This document shows positions 18,997 to 27,078 of a DNA stretch of 64,000 nucleotides, piece by piece. Location of the stretch: NCBI GenBank assembly GCA_000244995.1, contig CM001438.1, positions 1,604,921-1,668,920 of the forward strand, written 5' to 3'. The stretch is from Burkholderiales bacterium JOSHI_001 (GTDB lineage Bacteria > Pseudomonadota > Gammaproteobacteria > Burkholderiales > Burkholderiaceae_C). Position 1 is the first letter of the stretch. Every line of letters begins with the position of its first letter. The translations under genes were made by a program, and so were the position numbers. The notes under the pieces are model-generated. The model ran no database searches and was not told where the DNA came from. It saw only the letters and a list, made by a program, of their open reading frames with translations.

Positions 18997-21816
18997 TCAG
19001 GCGGGTTGCCCAGCCAGCGCCAGCACCTTCACCGCCGTGACCTTGAAGCCCGGGATCTTGCCGAAGGGGTCGATGGCGTCGCCGGTCAACTTGTTGGCCG
19101 CCGCTTCCCAGTAGGCGAAAGGCACGAACAGCTGGCCCAGGCGCACCACCTCGTTCACATCGGCCACCGCGTCGATCTGGCCATGCCGGCTTTGCACGCG
19201 GATGCGCTGGCCACTGACCACGTTCAGGGCCGCCGCGTCGGTCGGGTGCAGGCTGACCAGGGCCTGCGGCGCCAGCGCGTCCAGCATGTCGGCGCGCCGC
19301 GTCATGCTGCCGGTGTGCCAGTGCTCCAGCACGCGGCCGGTGGCAATGACCAGCGGGTAGTCGGTGTCGGGCTGCTCGGGCCCGGGCATGAAGCGCGCCG
19401 GCACCAGCGTGGCCTTGCCGTCGGCGGTGGGGAAGTCGTGGGTGAACACCACGGCCTGGCCGGGGTCGTCCTCGGTCATGGCGGGGGTCATCACCGCGTC
19501 CTGGCGCACCAGGCGGGCCCAGGACACGCCGGTCAGCGGCGCCATCACGCCGCGCATTTCTTCGTACACGCGTGAAACCGGCGCCTCGGCCGCGGCATGG
19601 CCGTCACCGTCTTCAGTCTGCCAGTAGGTCCAGGGCAGGCCCAGGCGGCGGCCGATCTGCTCGATCGCCCACAGGTCCTGCTTCGCGCTGCCCGGCGGGT
19701 TCAGCGCCGGGCGGCCCACCTGGATCAGGCGGTCGGTGTTGGTGACCGTGCCCCACTTCTCGGCCCAGGCCGATGCCGGCAGCACCACGTCGGCCAGGAG
19801 GGCGGTTTCGGTGGGGAAGATGTCCTGCACCACCAGGTGCGCAAGCTTGGCCAGGGCGCCGCGGGCATGGTCGAGGTCGGGGTCGCTCATCGCGGGGTTT
19901 TCGCCCTCCACGTACATGCCCTTGATGCGGCCGGCGTCCGCCGCGTGGATGACCTCCACCACGGTCAGGCCGGGCACGTCGGACAGCGGCGTGGCCCACA
20001 GCGCTTCAAAGTGCGCGCGCACGTCGGCCTGCACCACGCGCTGGTAGTTGGGCAGCATCATCGGGATGAGGCCTGCGTCGCTGGCGCCTTGCACGTTGTT
20101 CTGGCCACGCAGCGGGTGCAGGCCGGTGCCGGGGCGGCCGATCTGGCCGGTGACCATGGCCAGCGCGATCAGGCAGCGCGCGTTGTCGGTGCCGTGCACG
20201 TGCTGGCTGATGCCCATGCCCCACAGGATCATCGAGCCCTTGCTGGTGGCATAGGCCCGCGCCACCTCGCGGATTGTGGCGGCGGGGATGCCGCAAATTT
20301 CGCTCATGCGCTCGGGCGTGGCTTCGGCCACGGTGGCGGCCAACGCCTCGAAGCCGTTCACCCGCTGGGCGATGAAGGCCGGATCGGTCAGGCCCTCGGC
20401 GATGATGACGTGCAGCATGCCGGTGAGCAGGGCCACGTCGGAATCGGGCCGGAAGTCCAGGTGCCAGGTGGCGTGGCGGGTCAGCGGGGTGGCGCGGGGG
20501 TCGAACAGGGCCAGCTTGGCGCCGCGCTTGACCGCGTTCTTGATCCAGCTGGCGCCCACCGGGTGGTTGGATGACGGGTTGGCGCCGATCACCATGATGA
20601 AGTCGGCCAGGGCCACGTCTTCCACCGGGTTGCTCACCGCGCCCGAGCCCACGCCTTCCAGCAGCGCGGCCACGCTGCTGGCATGGCACAGGCGGGTGCA
20701 GTGGTCCACGTTGTTGGTGCCAAAGCCGGTGCGCACCAGCTTCTGGAACAGGTAGGCCTCTTCGTTGCTGCCCTTGGCCGATCCGAAGCCGGCCAGCGGA
20801 CTGTCCTTGCCCAAGGGGTGGCTGTCGCGCAGGGCTTTCAGGCCGCTGGCGGCGGCGTCCAGCGCTTCGTCCCAGCTGGCTTCGCGGAACAGGGCCGACA
20901 GGGGCAACTCGCCGCGCTTGACCTGGTCGATGTGCTTCGGGTCTTTCGCCACGCCCTCGCGCCGGATCAGGGGCACGGTCAGGCGTTCGTTGTTGCGCAC
21001 GTAGTCGTAGCCGAAGCGGCCCTTCACGCACAGGCGGCCGTGGTTGGCCGGGCCATCGCGGCCGGTGGCATAGCGGATGGACTCTTCACCCTTCGCGTCG
21101 CGCCCCACCTGCCAGGTGAGCGCGCAGCCCACGCCGCAGTAGGGGCAGACCGAATCCACCTGCTTGTGGATGGGCTCCAGGCCCACGCCGCGCGCCGGCA
21201 TCAGCGCGCCGGTGGGGCAGGCCTGCACGCATTCGCCGCAGGCCACGCAGGTGGACTTGGCGACCGAATCGTCCTGGTCGAACACGATCTTGGCGTGGTG
21301 GCCGCGCGCGGCCAGGCCCAGCACGTCGTTCACCTGCAGGTCCCGGCAGGCGCGGATGCAGCGGGTGCACTGGATGCAGGCGTCCAGGTTCACTTCAAAG
21401 GCCGGGTGGCTGGTGTCGGGCGCGGTGCTTTCGCGCAGGGGCAGGCGGCCCTGCGGCACCTGCAGCTGGTCGGCCCACATCAGCAGTTCGCTCTGGTGGG
21501 TGACGCGCGCGCTGGCTTCGCCGGCGTCGCTTTGCAGCAGTTCCAGCACCATCTTCTGCGCCGCCACGGCGCGCGGGCTGGCGGTTTCCACCTTCATGCC
21601 GACGCTGGGCACGCGGCAGCAACTGGGCGCCAGGGTGCGTTCACCGGCCACCTCCACCACACAGGCGCGGCAGTTGCCGGCGGGATCCATCCCTTCCTTG
21701 AAGCACAGGTGCGGCACGGCGATGCCGGCGCGCTTGGCGGCCTGCAGGATGGTTTCGCCCGGAACCGCCTTCGCAGGCTGGCCGTTCAACTGGAATTCGA
21801 TGGTGTCGCGGTTCAT
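18997..21816 (-). CDS. fdsA: NAD-dependent formate dehydrogenase, molybdenum alpha subunit
   Basis: The 939-residue catalytic subunit oxidises formate to CO2 at a bis-molybdopterin cofactor. In order it has an N-terminal [2Fe-2S] domain (CFKEGMDPAGNCRACV), a His/Cys cluster region, two [4Fe-4S] ferredoxin motifs (CIQCTRCIRAC, CVACGECVQACP), the CPYCGVGC cluster at the start of the molybdopterin part, and the active-site cysteine near residue 376 in DHCTRLCHASSV, so it is a Cys rather than selenocysteine enzyme. The C-terminal molydopterin-dinucleotide domain is complete. It overlaps the beta-subunit gene by ATGA. The fdsC and fdsD genes that follow fdsA in Cupriavidus are not present here. 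Confidence 0.94.
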   Translation of the reverse strand: MNRDTIEFQLNGQPAKAVPGETILQAAKRAGIAVPHLCFKEGMDPAGNCRACVVEVAGERTLAPSCCRVPSVGMKVETASPRAVAAQKMVLELLQSDAGEASARVTHQSELLMWADQLQVPQGRLPLRESTAPDTSHPAFEVNLDACIQCTRCIRACRDLQVNDVLGLAARGHHAKIVFDQDDSVAKSTCVACGECVQACPTGALMPARGVGLEPIHKQVDSVCPYCGVGCALTWQVGRDAKGEESIRYATGRDGPANHGRLCVKGRFGYDYVRNNERLTVPLIRREGVAKDPKHIDQVKRGELPLSALFREASWDEALDAAASGLKALRDSHPLGKDSPLAGFGSAKGSNEEAYLFQKLVRTGFGTNNVDHCTRLCHASSVAALLEGVGSGAVSNPVEDVALADFIMVIGANPSSNHPVGASWIKNAVKRGAKLALFDPRATPLTRHATWHLDFRPDSDVALLTGMLHVIIAEGLTDPAFIAQRVNGFEALAATVAEATPERMSEICGIPAATIREVARAYATSKGSMILWGMGISQHVHGTDNARCLIALAMVTGQIGRPGTGLHPLRGQNNVQGASDAGLIPMMLPNYQRVVQADVRAHFEALWATPLSDVPGLTVVEVIHAADAGRIKGMYVEGENPAMSDPDLDHARGALAKLAHLVVQDIFPTETALLADVVLPASAWAEKWGTVTNTDRLIQVGRPALNPPGSAKQDLWAIEQIGRRLGLPWTYWQTEDGDGHAAAEAPVSRVYEEMRGVMAPLTGVSWARLVRQDAVMTPAMTEDDPGQAVVFTHDFPTADGKATLVPARFMPGPEQPDTDYPLVIATGRVLEHWHTGSMTRRADMLDALAPQALVSLHPTDAAALNVVSGQRIRVQSRHGQIDAVADVNEVVRLGQLFVPFAYWEAAANKLTGDAIDPFGKIPGFKVTAVKVLALAGQPA

Positions 21817-23537
21817 GCTTCAAGTTCCTGCGGAAAGTACTTCACCACGCAATCCACCGGGTTGGGCGCGGCCTGGCCCAGGCCGCAGATGGACGCGTCG
21901 CGCATCACCTGGCTCAGCTCGGCCAGCAGCGCAGTGTTCCAGCGGTTGCCGGCGATGAGCTCGCGCACCTTGGACGTGCCGCTTCGGCAGGGCGTGCACT
22001 GGCCGCAGCTCTCGTCTTCGAAGAAGCGCATCATGTTGCGCGCGGCGTCGGTCGCGCGGTCCACATGGTTCGCGCTCTGGGTCAGCACCATCACCGCCGC
22101 GCTGCCGATGAAGCAGCCATGCGGCTGCAGGGTGTCGAAGTCCAGCGGGATGTTGGCCAGGTGGGCGGGCAGGATGCCGCCCGAGGCACCACCCGGCAGG
22201 TAGCCGTACAGCGTGTGGCCTTCGGGCAGGCCGCCGCAGTATTCGTCCACCAGTTCCTGCAGGGTGATGCCCGCGGGCGCCAGGTGCACGCCGGGTTGGT
22301 TCACCCGCCCGCTCACCGAGAAGCTGCGCAGGCCCTTGCGGCCGTTGCGCCCCTGCGACGAGAACCAGTCCGCGCCACGTTCCAGCAGGTCGCGCACCCA
22401 GTACAGGGTTTCGAAGTTGTGTTCCAGCGTGGGCCGGCCGAACAGGCCCACCTGCGCCACGTAGGGCGGGCGCAGGCGCGGCATGCCGCGCTTGCCTTCG
22501 ATGGATTCGATCATCGCGGACTCTTCGCCGCAGATGTAGGCGCCGGCCCCGCGGCGCAGCTCGATGGGCGGCAGCTCGGGCACCGGTGGGTTGGCTTTCA
22601 ACCTGGCCAATTCCCGCGCCAGCAGTGCACGGCAGCCGTGGTATTCATCGCGCAGGTAGATGTAGACGGCTGCCGTGCCTACCGCCCAGGCGGCGATGAG
22701 CAGGCCTTCCAGGAAGCGGTGTGGGTCGCGTTCCAGGTAGTGGCGGTCCTTGAAGGTGCCGGGTTCGCCCTCGTCGATGTTCACCGCCATCAGACGCGGT
22801 GCCGGCTCGGCGCGCACGATGCGCCACTTGCGCCCCGACGGGAAACCGGCGCCACCCAGGCCGCGCAGGCCGGAGTCTTCCATGGTCTTCAGCACGCTTT
22901 CCACCGGCAACTCGCCACTGATGCAGCGGCGCAGCGTGGCGTAGCCGCCCGCGGCCAGGTAGGCGTCCAGGTCCACCGCATTGGGCGTCTCGTCGTGCCG
23001 GCGGCCGGCCGCGGCCGCGGCGGCCACCTGAGCGGCGTCGGCGCGCACGACCGGGTTCTGGTGCACCACCGCCACCGGCGCCTGCTCGCAGCGGCCCACG
23101 CAGGGCGCTTCCAGGATGCGCACGTCGGTGTTCAGCAGCGCGGGCAGGCGCTTGAGCAGGTCCTGCGCGCCGGCCAGCTCGCAGCTCAGGCCATTGCACA
23201 CGCGGATCGTCAGGCTGGCGGGCACCGGGAAGCTGCCGTCGGGGTTCTCGCGCACGATGTCGAAGTGGTGGTAGAAGCTGGCCACTTCGTACACCTCCAC
23301 CTGGGCCAGCTTGTGCAGCGACGCCAGCGCGGCGATGTGCGCGGTGCTCAGCTGGCCGAAGCGGTCCTGGATGCGGTGCAGGTGCTCGATCAGCAGGTCG
23401 CGCCGCAGCGGCAGTTCGGCGATGGCCAGCCGCACTTCGGCCAGCGCCGTGGCGTCCACCGCGCGGCTTTTTTCGCGCGCGCGGCGGCTGGGGCGCTGCG
23501 CTTCCAGCTTGGACAGGGGAATGGACGTGGTGTTCAT
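21813..23537 (-). CDS. fdsB: NAD-dependent formate dehydrogenase beta subunit, FdsG-FdsB fusion
   Basis: This 574-residue protein joins two subunits. Residues about 20-165 are NuoE/FdsG-like, with a [2Fe-2S] site (CNGLSC then PCVGRCEQ). Residues about 190-570 are NuoF/FdsB-like, with the FMN/NADH segment GLRGLGGAGFPSGRKW and a [4Fe-4S] site (ESCGQCTPC plus a Cys in SICGLGQA). It passes electrons from FdsA to NAD+. In Cupriavidus fdsG and fdsB are separate genes. The ATG at 23537 precedes the conserved region; the frame is open far upstream only in antisense of the regulator. It starts the fds operon and overlaps fdsA by four bases. Confidence 0.92.
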   Translation of the reverse strand: MNTTSIPLSKLEAQRPSRRAREKSRAVDATALAEVRLAIAELPLRRDLLIEHLHRIQDRFGQLSTAHIAALASLHKLAQVEVYEVASFYHHFDIVRENPDGSFPVPASLTIRVCNGLSCELAGAQDLLKRLPALLNTDVRILEAPCVGRCEQAPVAVVHQNPVVRADAAQVAAAAAAGRRHDETPNAVDLDAYLAAGGYATLRRCISGELPVESVLKTMEDSGLRGLGGAGFPSGRKWRIVRAEPAPRLMAVNIDEGEPGTFKDRHYLERDPHRFLEGLLIAAWAVGTAAVYIYLRDEYHGCRALLARELARLKANPPVPELPPIELRRGAGAYICGEESAMIESIEGKRGMPRLRPPYVAQVGLFGRPTLEHNFETLYWVRDLLERGADWFSSQGRNGRKGLRSFSVSGRVNQPGVHLAPAGITLQELVDEYCGGLPEGHTLYGYLPGGASGGILPAHLANIPLDFDTLQPHGCFIGSAAVMVLTQSANHVDRATDAARNMMRFFEDESCGQCTPCRSGTSKVRELIAGNRWNTALLAELSQVMRDASICGLGQAAPNPVDCVVKYFPQELEA

Positions 23538-23657
23538 GGCCGGGCGGGTCTTCGGGCTGGGGGGAATGGACGCCGGGAAGCATAGGCGGCGCGAGGCGCC
23601 ACAATATGTTCTTCCTTGCCTATAGTTTCGTTGGAGGCCGTCCGTGTCGCCATCGGT
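23538..23657. promoter_or_regulatory. Divergent promoter region between the formate dehydrogenase operon and its regulator
   Basis: These 120 bases separate the two starts and must hold both promoters. The middle (about 23600-23630) is locally AT-rich compared with its surroundings and contains ATATG and TATAG spaced about 15 bases apart in an imperfect dyad, which could be a binding site for the ModE-like regulator. I see no convincing -35/-10 pair. Confidence 0.4.
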
Positions 23658-24743
23658 ATGAACATCACCATCCGCCCCCATTGGGAAGTGGGACCGCACC
23701 CCGACCGCCAGGTGGACACCACCGGCCTGCTGGCCCTGCTGGCCGCGGTGCAGGACGCCGGCTCGCTGGCCCAGGCGGCGCGGGGCCTGGGCCTGTCCTA
23801 CCGCCACGCCTGGGGCCAGGTGAAGGCGGCCGAAGCCTTGTTCGGCGGGCCCTTGATGAACAGCGGGCGCGGCCAAGGCTCCACGCTCACGCCCTTGGCA
23901 CACCGCCTGATCTGGGCCGACCGGCGCATCACGGCGCGGCTGTCGCCGCTGCTGGAATCGCTGGCGGCGGAGTTGTCCGGGCAGTTGCAGCGCAACCGGC
24001 GCGGCACGCCCCGCGCGCTGCGCATCGACGCCAGCCACGGTTTCGCGGTGGCGCGGGTGCTGGAGCAGATGCAGGCCGCGAAGCTGCCGGTGCAGGTGCG
24101 CTACCGCAACAGCCTGGAGAGCGTGGCCGCGCTGGCGCGGGGCGACTGCGACCTGGCGGGCTTTCACGTGCCCATCGGTGAATTCGAGGCCCGCGCGCTG
24201 CAGCGCCACTGCCAGTGGCTGCGGCCGGACGAGCACACCCTCATCCACCTGGCGGTGCGCCAGCAGGGCCTGTTCGTGGCCAAGGGCAACCCGCTGAAGG
24301 TGAAAGGCCTGGCCGACCTGAAACGCGCCGGCCTGCGCTTCGTGAACCGGCCCGAAGGTTCGGGCACGCGCTTGCTGACCGAGTTGCTGCTGCACAAGCA
24401 CGGCATCGCGCCACGCGAGGTGCGCGGCTTCGACGACACCGAACTCACCCATGCGGCGGTGGCGGCCTACATCGCCAGCGGCATGGCCGATGTGGGCGTG
24501 GGTGTGCGCACCGCAGCCGAACGCTTTGGCCTGCCCTTCATCCCGCTGCTGCGGGAGCGCTACTTCTTCGCCTTGCGCAGCGACGCGCTGGACGATGCGC
24601 AGCTGCGCCCGGCGCTGGCCCTGCTGCAAAGCCCGGCCTGCCGCTCCGCCATCGCCGCACTGGCGGGCTACGAGGCGGCCGACACCGGGCGCGTGCTGCG
24701 CATGCGCGACGCGTTCGACATGCAGGCGCCATCGGCACCGTGA
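23658..24743 (+). CDS. ModE-like HTH regulator with periplasmic-binding-protein-like C-terminal domain
   Basis: The 361-residue product has an N-terminal winged helix of the ModE/LysR type (LLALLAAVQDAGSLAQAARGLGLSYRHAWGQVKAAE) and, from about residue 120, a solute-binding-like domain (LRIDASHGFAVARV, RFVNRPEGSGTRLLTELLL, VGVGVRTAAERFG). This combination occurs in regulators of molybdenum-enzyme genes, where the C-terminal domain resembles molybdate/tungstate-binding proteins. It is divergent from the Mo-containing formate dehydrogenase, so control of that operon by molybdate or formate is likely but inferred. The ATG at 23658 has its nearest GGAGG about 20 bases upstream, so a TTG at 23616 or 23631 could be the true start. 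Confidence 0.8.
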   Translation: MNITIRPHWEVGPHPDRQVDTTGLLALLAAVQDAGSLAQAARGLGLSYRHAWGQVKAAEALFGGPLMNSGRGQGSTLTPLAHRLIWADRRITARLSPLLESLAAELSGQLQRNRRGTPRALRIDASHGFAVARVLEQMQAAKLPVQVRYRNSLESVAALARGDCDLAGFHVPIGEFEARALQRHCQWLRPDEHTLIHLAVRQQGLFVAKGNPLKVKGLADLKRAGLRFVNRPEGSGTRLLTELLLHKHGIAPREVRGFDDTELTHAAVAAYIASGMADVGVGVRTAAERFGLPFIPLLRERYFFALRSDALDDAQLRPALALLQSPACRSAIAALAGYEAADTGRVLRMRDAFDMQAPSAP

Positions 24744-24793
24744 CATCGGTCAATCACCCATGAAGTGAGCGTCCGCTCGAAAGAGGGTGTGAC

Positions 24794-24811
24794 CCCTAGC
24801 TTGTCCTAGGG
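24794..24811. promoter_or_regulatory. Short dyad upstream of the orphan gene, candidate operator
   Basis: CCCTAG (24794-24799) and CTAGGG (24806-24811) are inverted with six bases between them, about 136 bases before the ATG at 24947. The spacing suits a dimeric LuxR/FixJ-type activator, but no such regulator is adjacent. The rest of the 203-base gap (24744-24946) shows nothing else that I can name. Confidence 0.35.
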
Positions 24812-24946
24812 ACGCCGACTTCGTTGATTAGGGATGGGCCGCCCTGGGGCCGGCGCCCATCATTCGCCGCTCTCGCAGCCCACCGGTGGTCTTCCACCCC
24901 GGCGGGCTGCAGCAGGCAAGGTCCACACGGGCCCAAGGAGTGGTGC

Positions 24947-26965
24947 ATGTCCCAGGCAATGGCCGCCGTTCAAGAACCGCCCAGCGCGTGCCCGATGCAC
25001 GGCGCGCCGCGCCAGGCGGCGCCGCTGCAGCCGCAGGACGAACTGGCCATCCCCTTGCACAAGCGCCTGTTTGCATTTGGTGACACCAATCCTGACGGAA
25101 CGGCGACGCTGCACCTGTCCTTCGGCGAGCAGGACATCCGCTTCGACGACCCCACGCTGTTCGGCTTTGCCCAAGGCCTGTGCACCCATGCGCGCTTTCG
25201 TGCCGCGGAGGCTGTGTCCTGGGGCCCCGGCCTGGACTGGGGCCGTGTGCAGCCGCTGCTTCAGACCCTGGTCGACGCCGGCTTGGTGTCGCCTGCGGAC
25301 ACGCTGCCGCAATGGCCGGCGCAGGCACGGGGCCGGGTGGCGTCGCCGCTGCCGCCTGCCACCTGCACCCGGGCGCGCGACTGGCGCGAGGGTGAATCGC
25401 TGATGCAGGAACTGACCGGCCGAGCCCTGGCGCCGGGCTGGCTGGAACTGGTGGTGCCGGTGTACCGCGTGGCCCACGCCATGCTGGACACCGAAGGCCG
25501 CCAGGTGGGCGAAGCCAATGTGTTCCCGGCCCCCTTGCGTTTGGATATTCCTACCGAGTGGCGGGTGTGCAACCACGCCGGCAGCCGCTACCAGGACCCG
25601 CAGCCCATGAACGTGTCGGCGCTGCGCAGCATGGTGCAGCACTGGAAGCCGGCCATGGCCCTGCTGGCGCAGCTGCGCCAGGCCTATGTGCAGCGATTTC
25701 CGCAGGCGGCGCAGCGCATGACCATCGGTCACCTGCAACGCTTCACCACCTTGGTGCTGGCCCTGCCGGCCTGGCTGATGCAGCGTGCCGACCAACCGGT
25801 GGCCAATGGCCACCTGGACCCGGTGCTGTCGTCGCTGTTCCGCGTGACCGATGGCGTGCGCATGGTGATGCACCGCATGCTGTTCACCGCCGACCATGAA
25901 CCCGCGCGCCCGGCCACCGCCCCCATCGACGCGGCCGGGGTGTTGGCCTATGCCGAGCGCAACACGGCCTTCCTGTCCGACCACGGTGTCTGCGCCGGCC
26001 CCAAGCTGATGATCGAGGAGTTCCTGCGCGTGCTGGTGGACGGCGGAACGGTGGGCGAGGTGGACGGCCTGGGTCCCCAGGTGCAGGAGGCGCTGTCCCG
26101 CCTGGACGAGGTGTTCGACTACGGCCTGCTGGGCCTGCAGGCCTATGCCCTGGTGTTTGCGCTGTGGCCCCGCATGGCGCGCAGCTACGAAAGCGTGATG
26201 GCGGCCCTGGACCACCCCGCGATGTTGGGCCTGCCGGCGGCGCAGGCATGGCGCGAGGTGCTGCGCCCCGCGGCCGAGCACCTGCGTGATGCCAGCCGCG
26301 TTCGCGACGAGCCGCGGCGCCACTTCATGGAAGCGGCCTATGCCGACATGTACGCCGCGTGTGCCGTGGCCACCGGCCAGCCGGCCGACCTGCACAGCCT
26401 GGGGCAGCGGCTGGATGCGGTGGGCGCCGTGGCGCAAGGGGGGGCCCGGGGGTTCCTGCTGCAGACGCTGCAGCGTCGCTGCCCCGGGGCGTCACCGGCC
26501 CAGCAGGCGGTGTTGAATGAACTGGCCGACCACCTGGTGCTGCATTGGGCCCACGAACAGGCCGTGCTGCGTGAAGCCTCGGCGGTGCAGGCGCGCATCA
26601 ACCGCCTGCTGGGCCGTGCCCAGCCACCACAGCCGCTGGTGGCTGCGGACCTGGCCTTGCACTACCGGCTGGTGGCCCACCACTACCAGGCCGACGAAGT
26701 GCAGCGCGCCGGTGGCCGCCTGCCCAGCCTGGACGACGATGTGGTGCAGGCCCTGGGCCTGCACCTGGAGGTGGACGCGGGGTCCATCACCATCCTGGAC
26801 CTGGTGGCTGCGCCACCGAACCCCACCCGGTCGGCAGGGGGCCGACCCGATCCACGTGCGATGGGCACGGAAGCTGTGAACCTGGGAGCAAGCCATGGAA
26901 GTCTCTGTCAAGACCCGCGCCGGCCGTCCGATCTGCCGCATCTGAGCCCGCCCAAGCCGGCCTGA
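24947..26965 (+). CDS. Orphan 672-residue protein of unknown function
   Basis: I do not recognise this protein. AAGGAG six bases before the ATG fixes the start. The N-terminus contains CPMHG (Cys15). Residues about 55-120 contain DDPTLFGFAQGL and LLQTLVDAGLV, which could be a small winged-helix module. The middle and C-terminal parts are mostly amphipathic helices rich in Ala, Leu, Arg, His and Met (SMVQHWKPAMALL, LFRVTDGVRMVMHRML). There is no signal peptide and no clear membrane span, so it is probably cytoplasmic. The last 50 residues are Pro- and Arg-rich and look unconserved; a second small ORF overlaps them in another frame. It stands alone between the fds regulator and a convergent GGDEF/EAL gene. 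Confidence 0.75.
   Translation: MSQAMAAVQEPPSACPMHGAPRQAAPLQPQDELAIPLHKRLFAFGDTNPDGTATLHLSFGEQDIRFDDPTLFGFAQGLCTHARFRAAEAVSWGPGLDWGRVQPLLQTLVDAGLVSPADTLPQWPAQARGRVASPLPPATCTRARDWREGESLMQELTGRALAPGWLELVVPVYRVAHAMLDTEGRQVGEANVFPAPLRLDIPTEWRVCNHAGSRYQDPQPMNVSALRSMVQHWKPAMALLAQLRQAYVQRFPQAAQRMTIGHLQRFTTLVLALPAWLMQRADQPVANGHLDPVLSSLFRVTDGVRMVMHRMLFTADHEPARPATAPIDAAGVLAYAERNTAFLSDHGVCAGPKLMIEEFLRVLVDGGTVGEVDGLGPQVQEALSRLDEVFDYGLLGLQAYALVFALWPRMARSYESVMAALDHPAMLGLPAAQAWREVLRPAAEHLRDASRVRDEPRRHFMEAAYADMYAACAVATGQPADLHSLGQRLDAVGAVAQGGARGFLLQTLQRRCPGASPAQQAVLNELADHLVLHWAHEQAVLREASAVQARINRLLGRAQPPQPLVAADLALHYRLVAHHYQADEVQRAGGRLPSLDDDVVQALGLHLEVDAGSITILDLVAAPPNPTRSAGGRPDPRAMGTEAVNLGASHGSLCQDPRRPSDLPHLSPPKPA
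26895..26945 (+). CDS. Possible 16-residue peptide gene overlapping the orphan's 3' end
   Basis: An ATG at 26895, six bases after GGGAG (26884-26888), opens a 17-codon frame ending in TGA and encoding MEVSVKTRAGRPICRI. It lies in the +1 frame relative to the orphan gene, inside that gene's Pro-rich tail. The product is basic with one Cys near its end. No gene follows in the same direction, so it is not an attenuator leader. It could be a precursor peptide for modification by the orphan protein, or chance. Length alone gives little statistical support; comparative evidence would be needed. Confidence 0.3.
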   Translation: MEVSVKTRAGRPICRI

Positions 26966-27039
26966 GCCGGTACGTCCCCCCATGGGGATTCGCCCAGGTG
27001 GCACGGCCACACGGGCATCAGGCACCTGCCAAGAAGAAC

Positions 27040-27078
27040 ACCGGCCCGGTTCAGGTCATCGCGACCTGCCGGGCCGGT
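27040..27078. terminator. Bidirectional hairpin between the orphan and the GGDEF/EAL gene
   Basis: ACCGGCCCGG (27040-27049) pairs with 27069-27078, and inside it CAGGTC pairs with GACCTG around a five-base loop. On the minus strand it is followed by GTTCTTCTT. It covers the stop codon of the GGDEF/EAL gene and ends transcription of the convergent genes. Confidence 0.7.
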
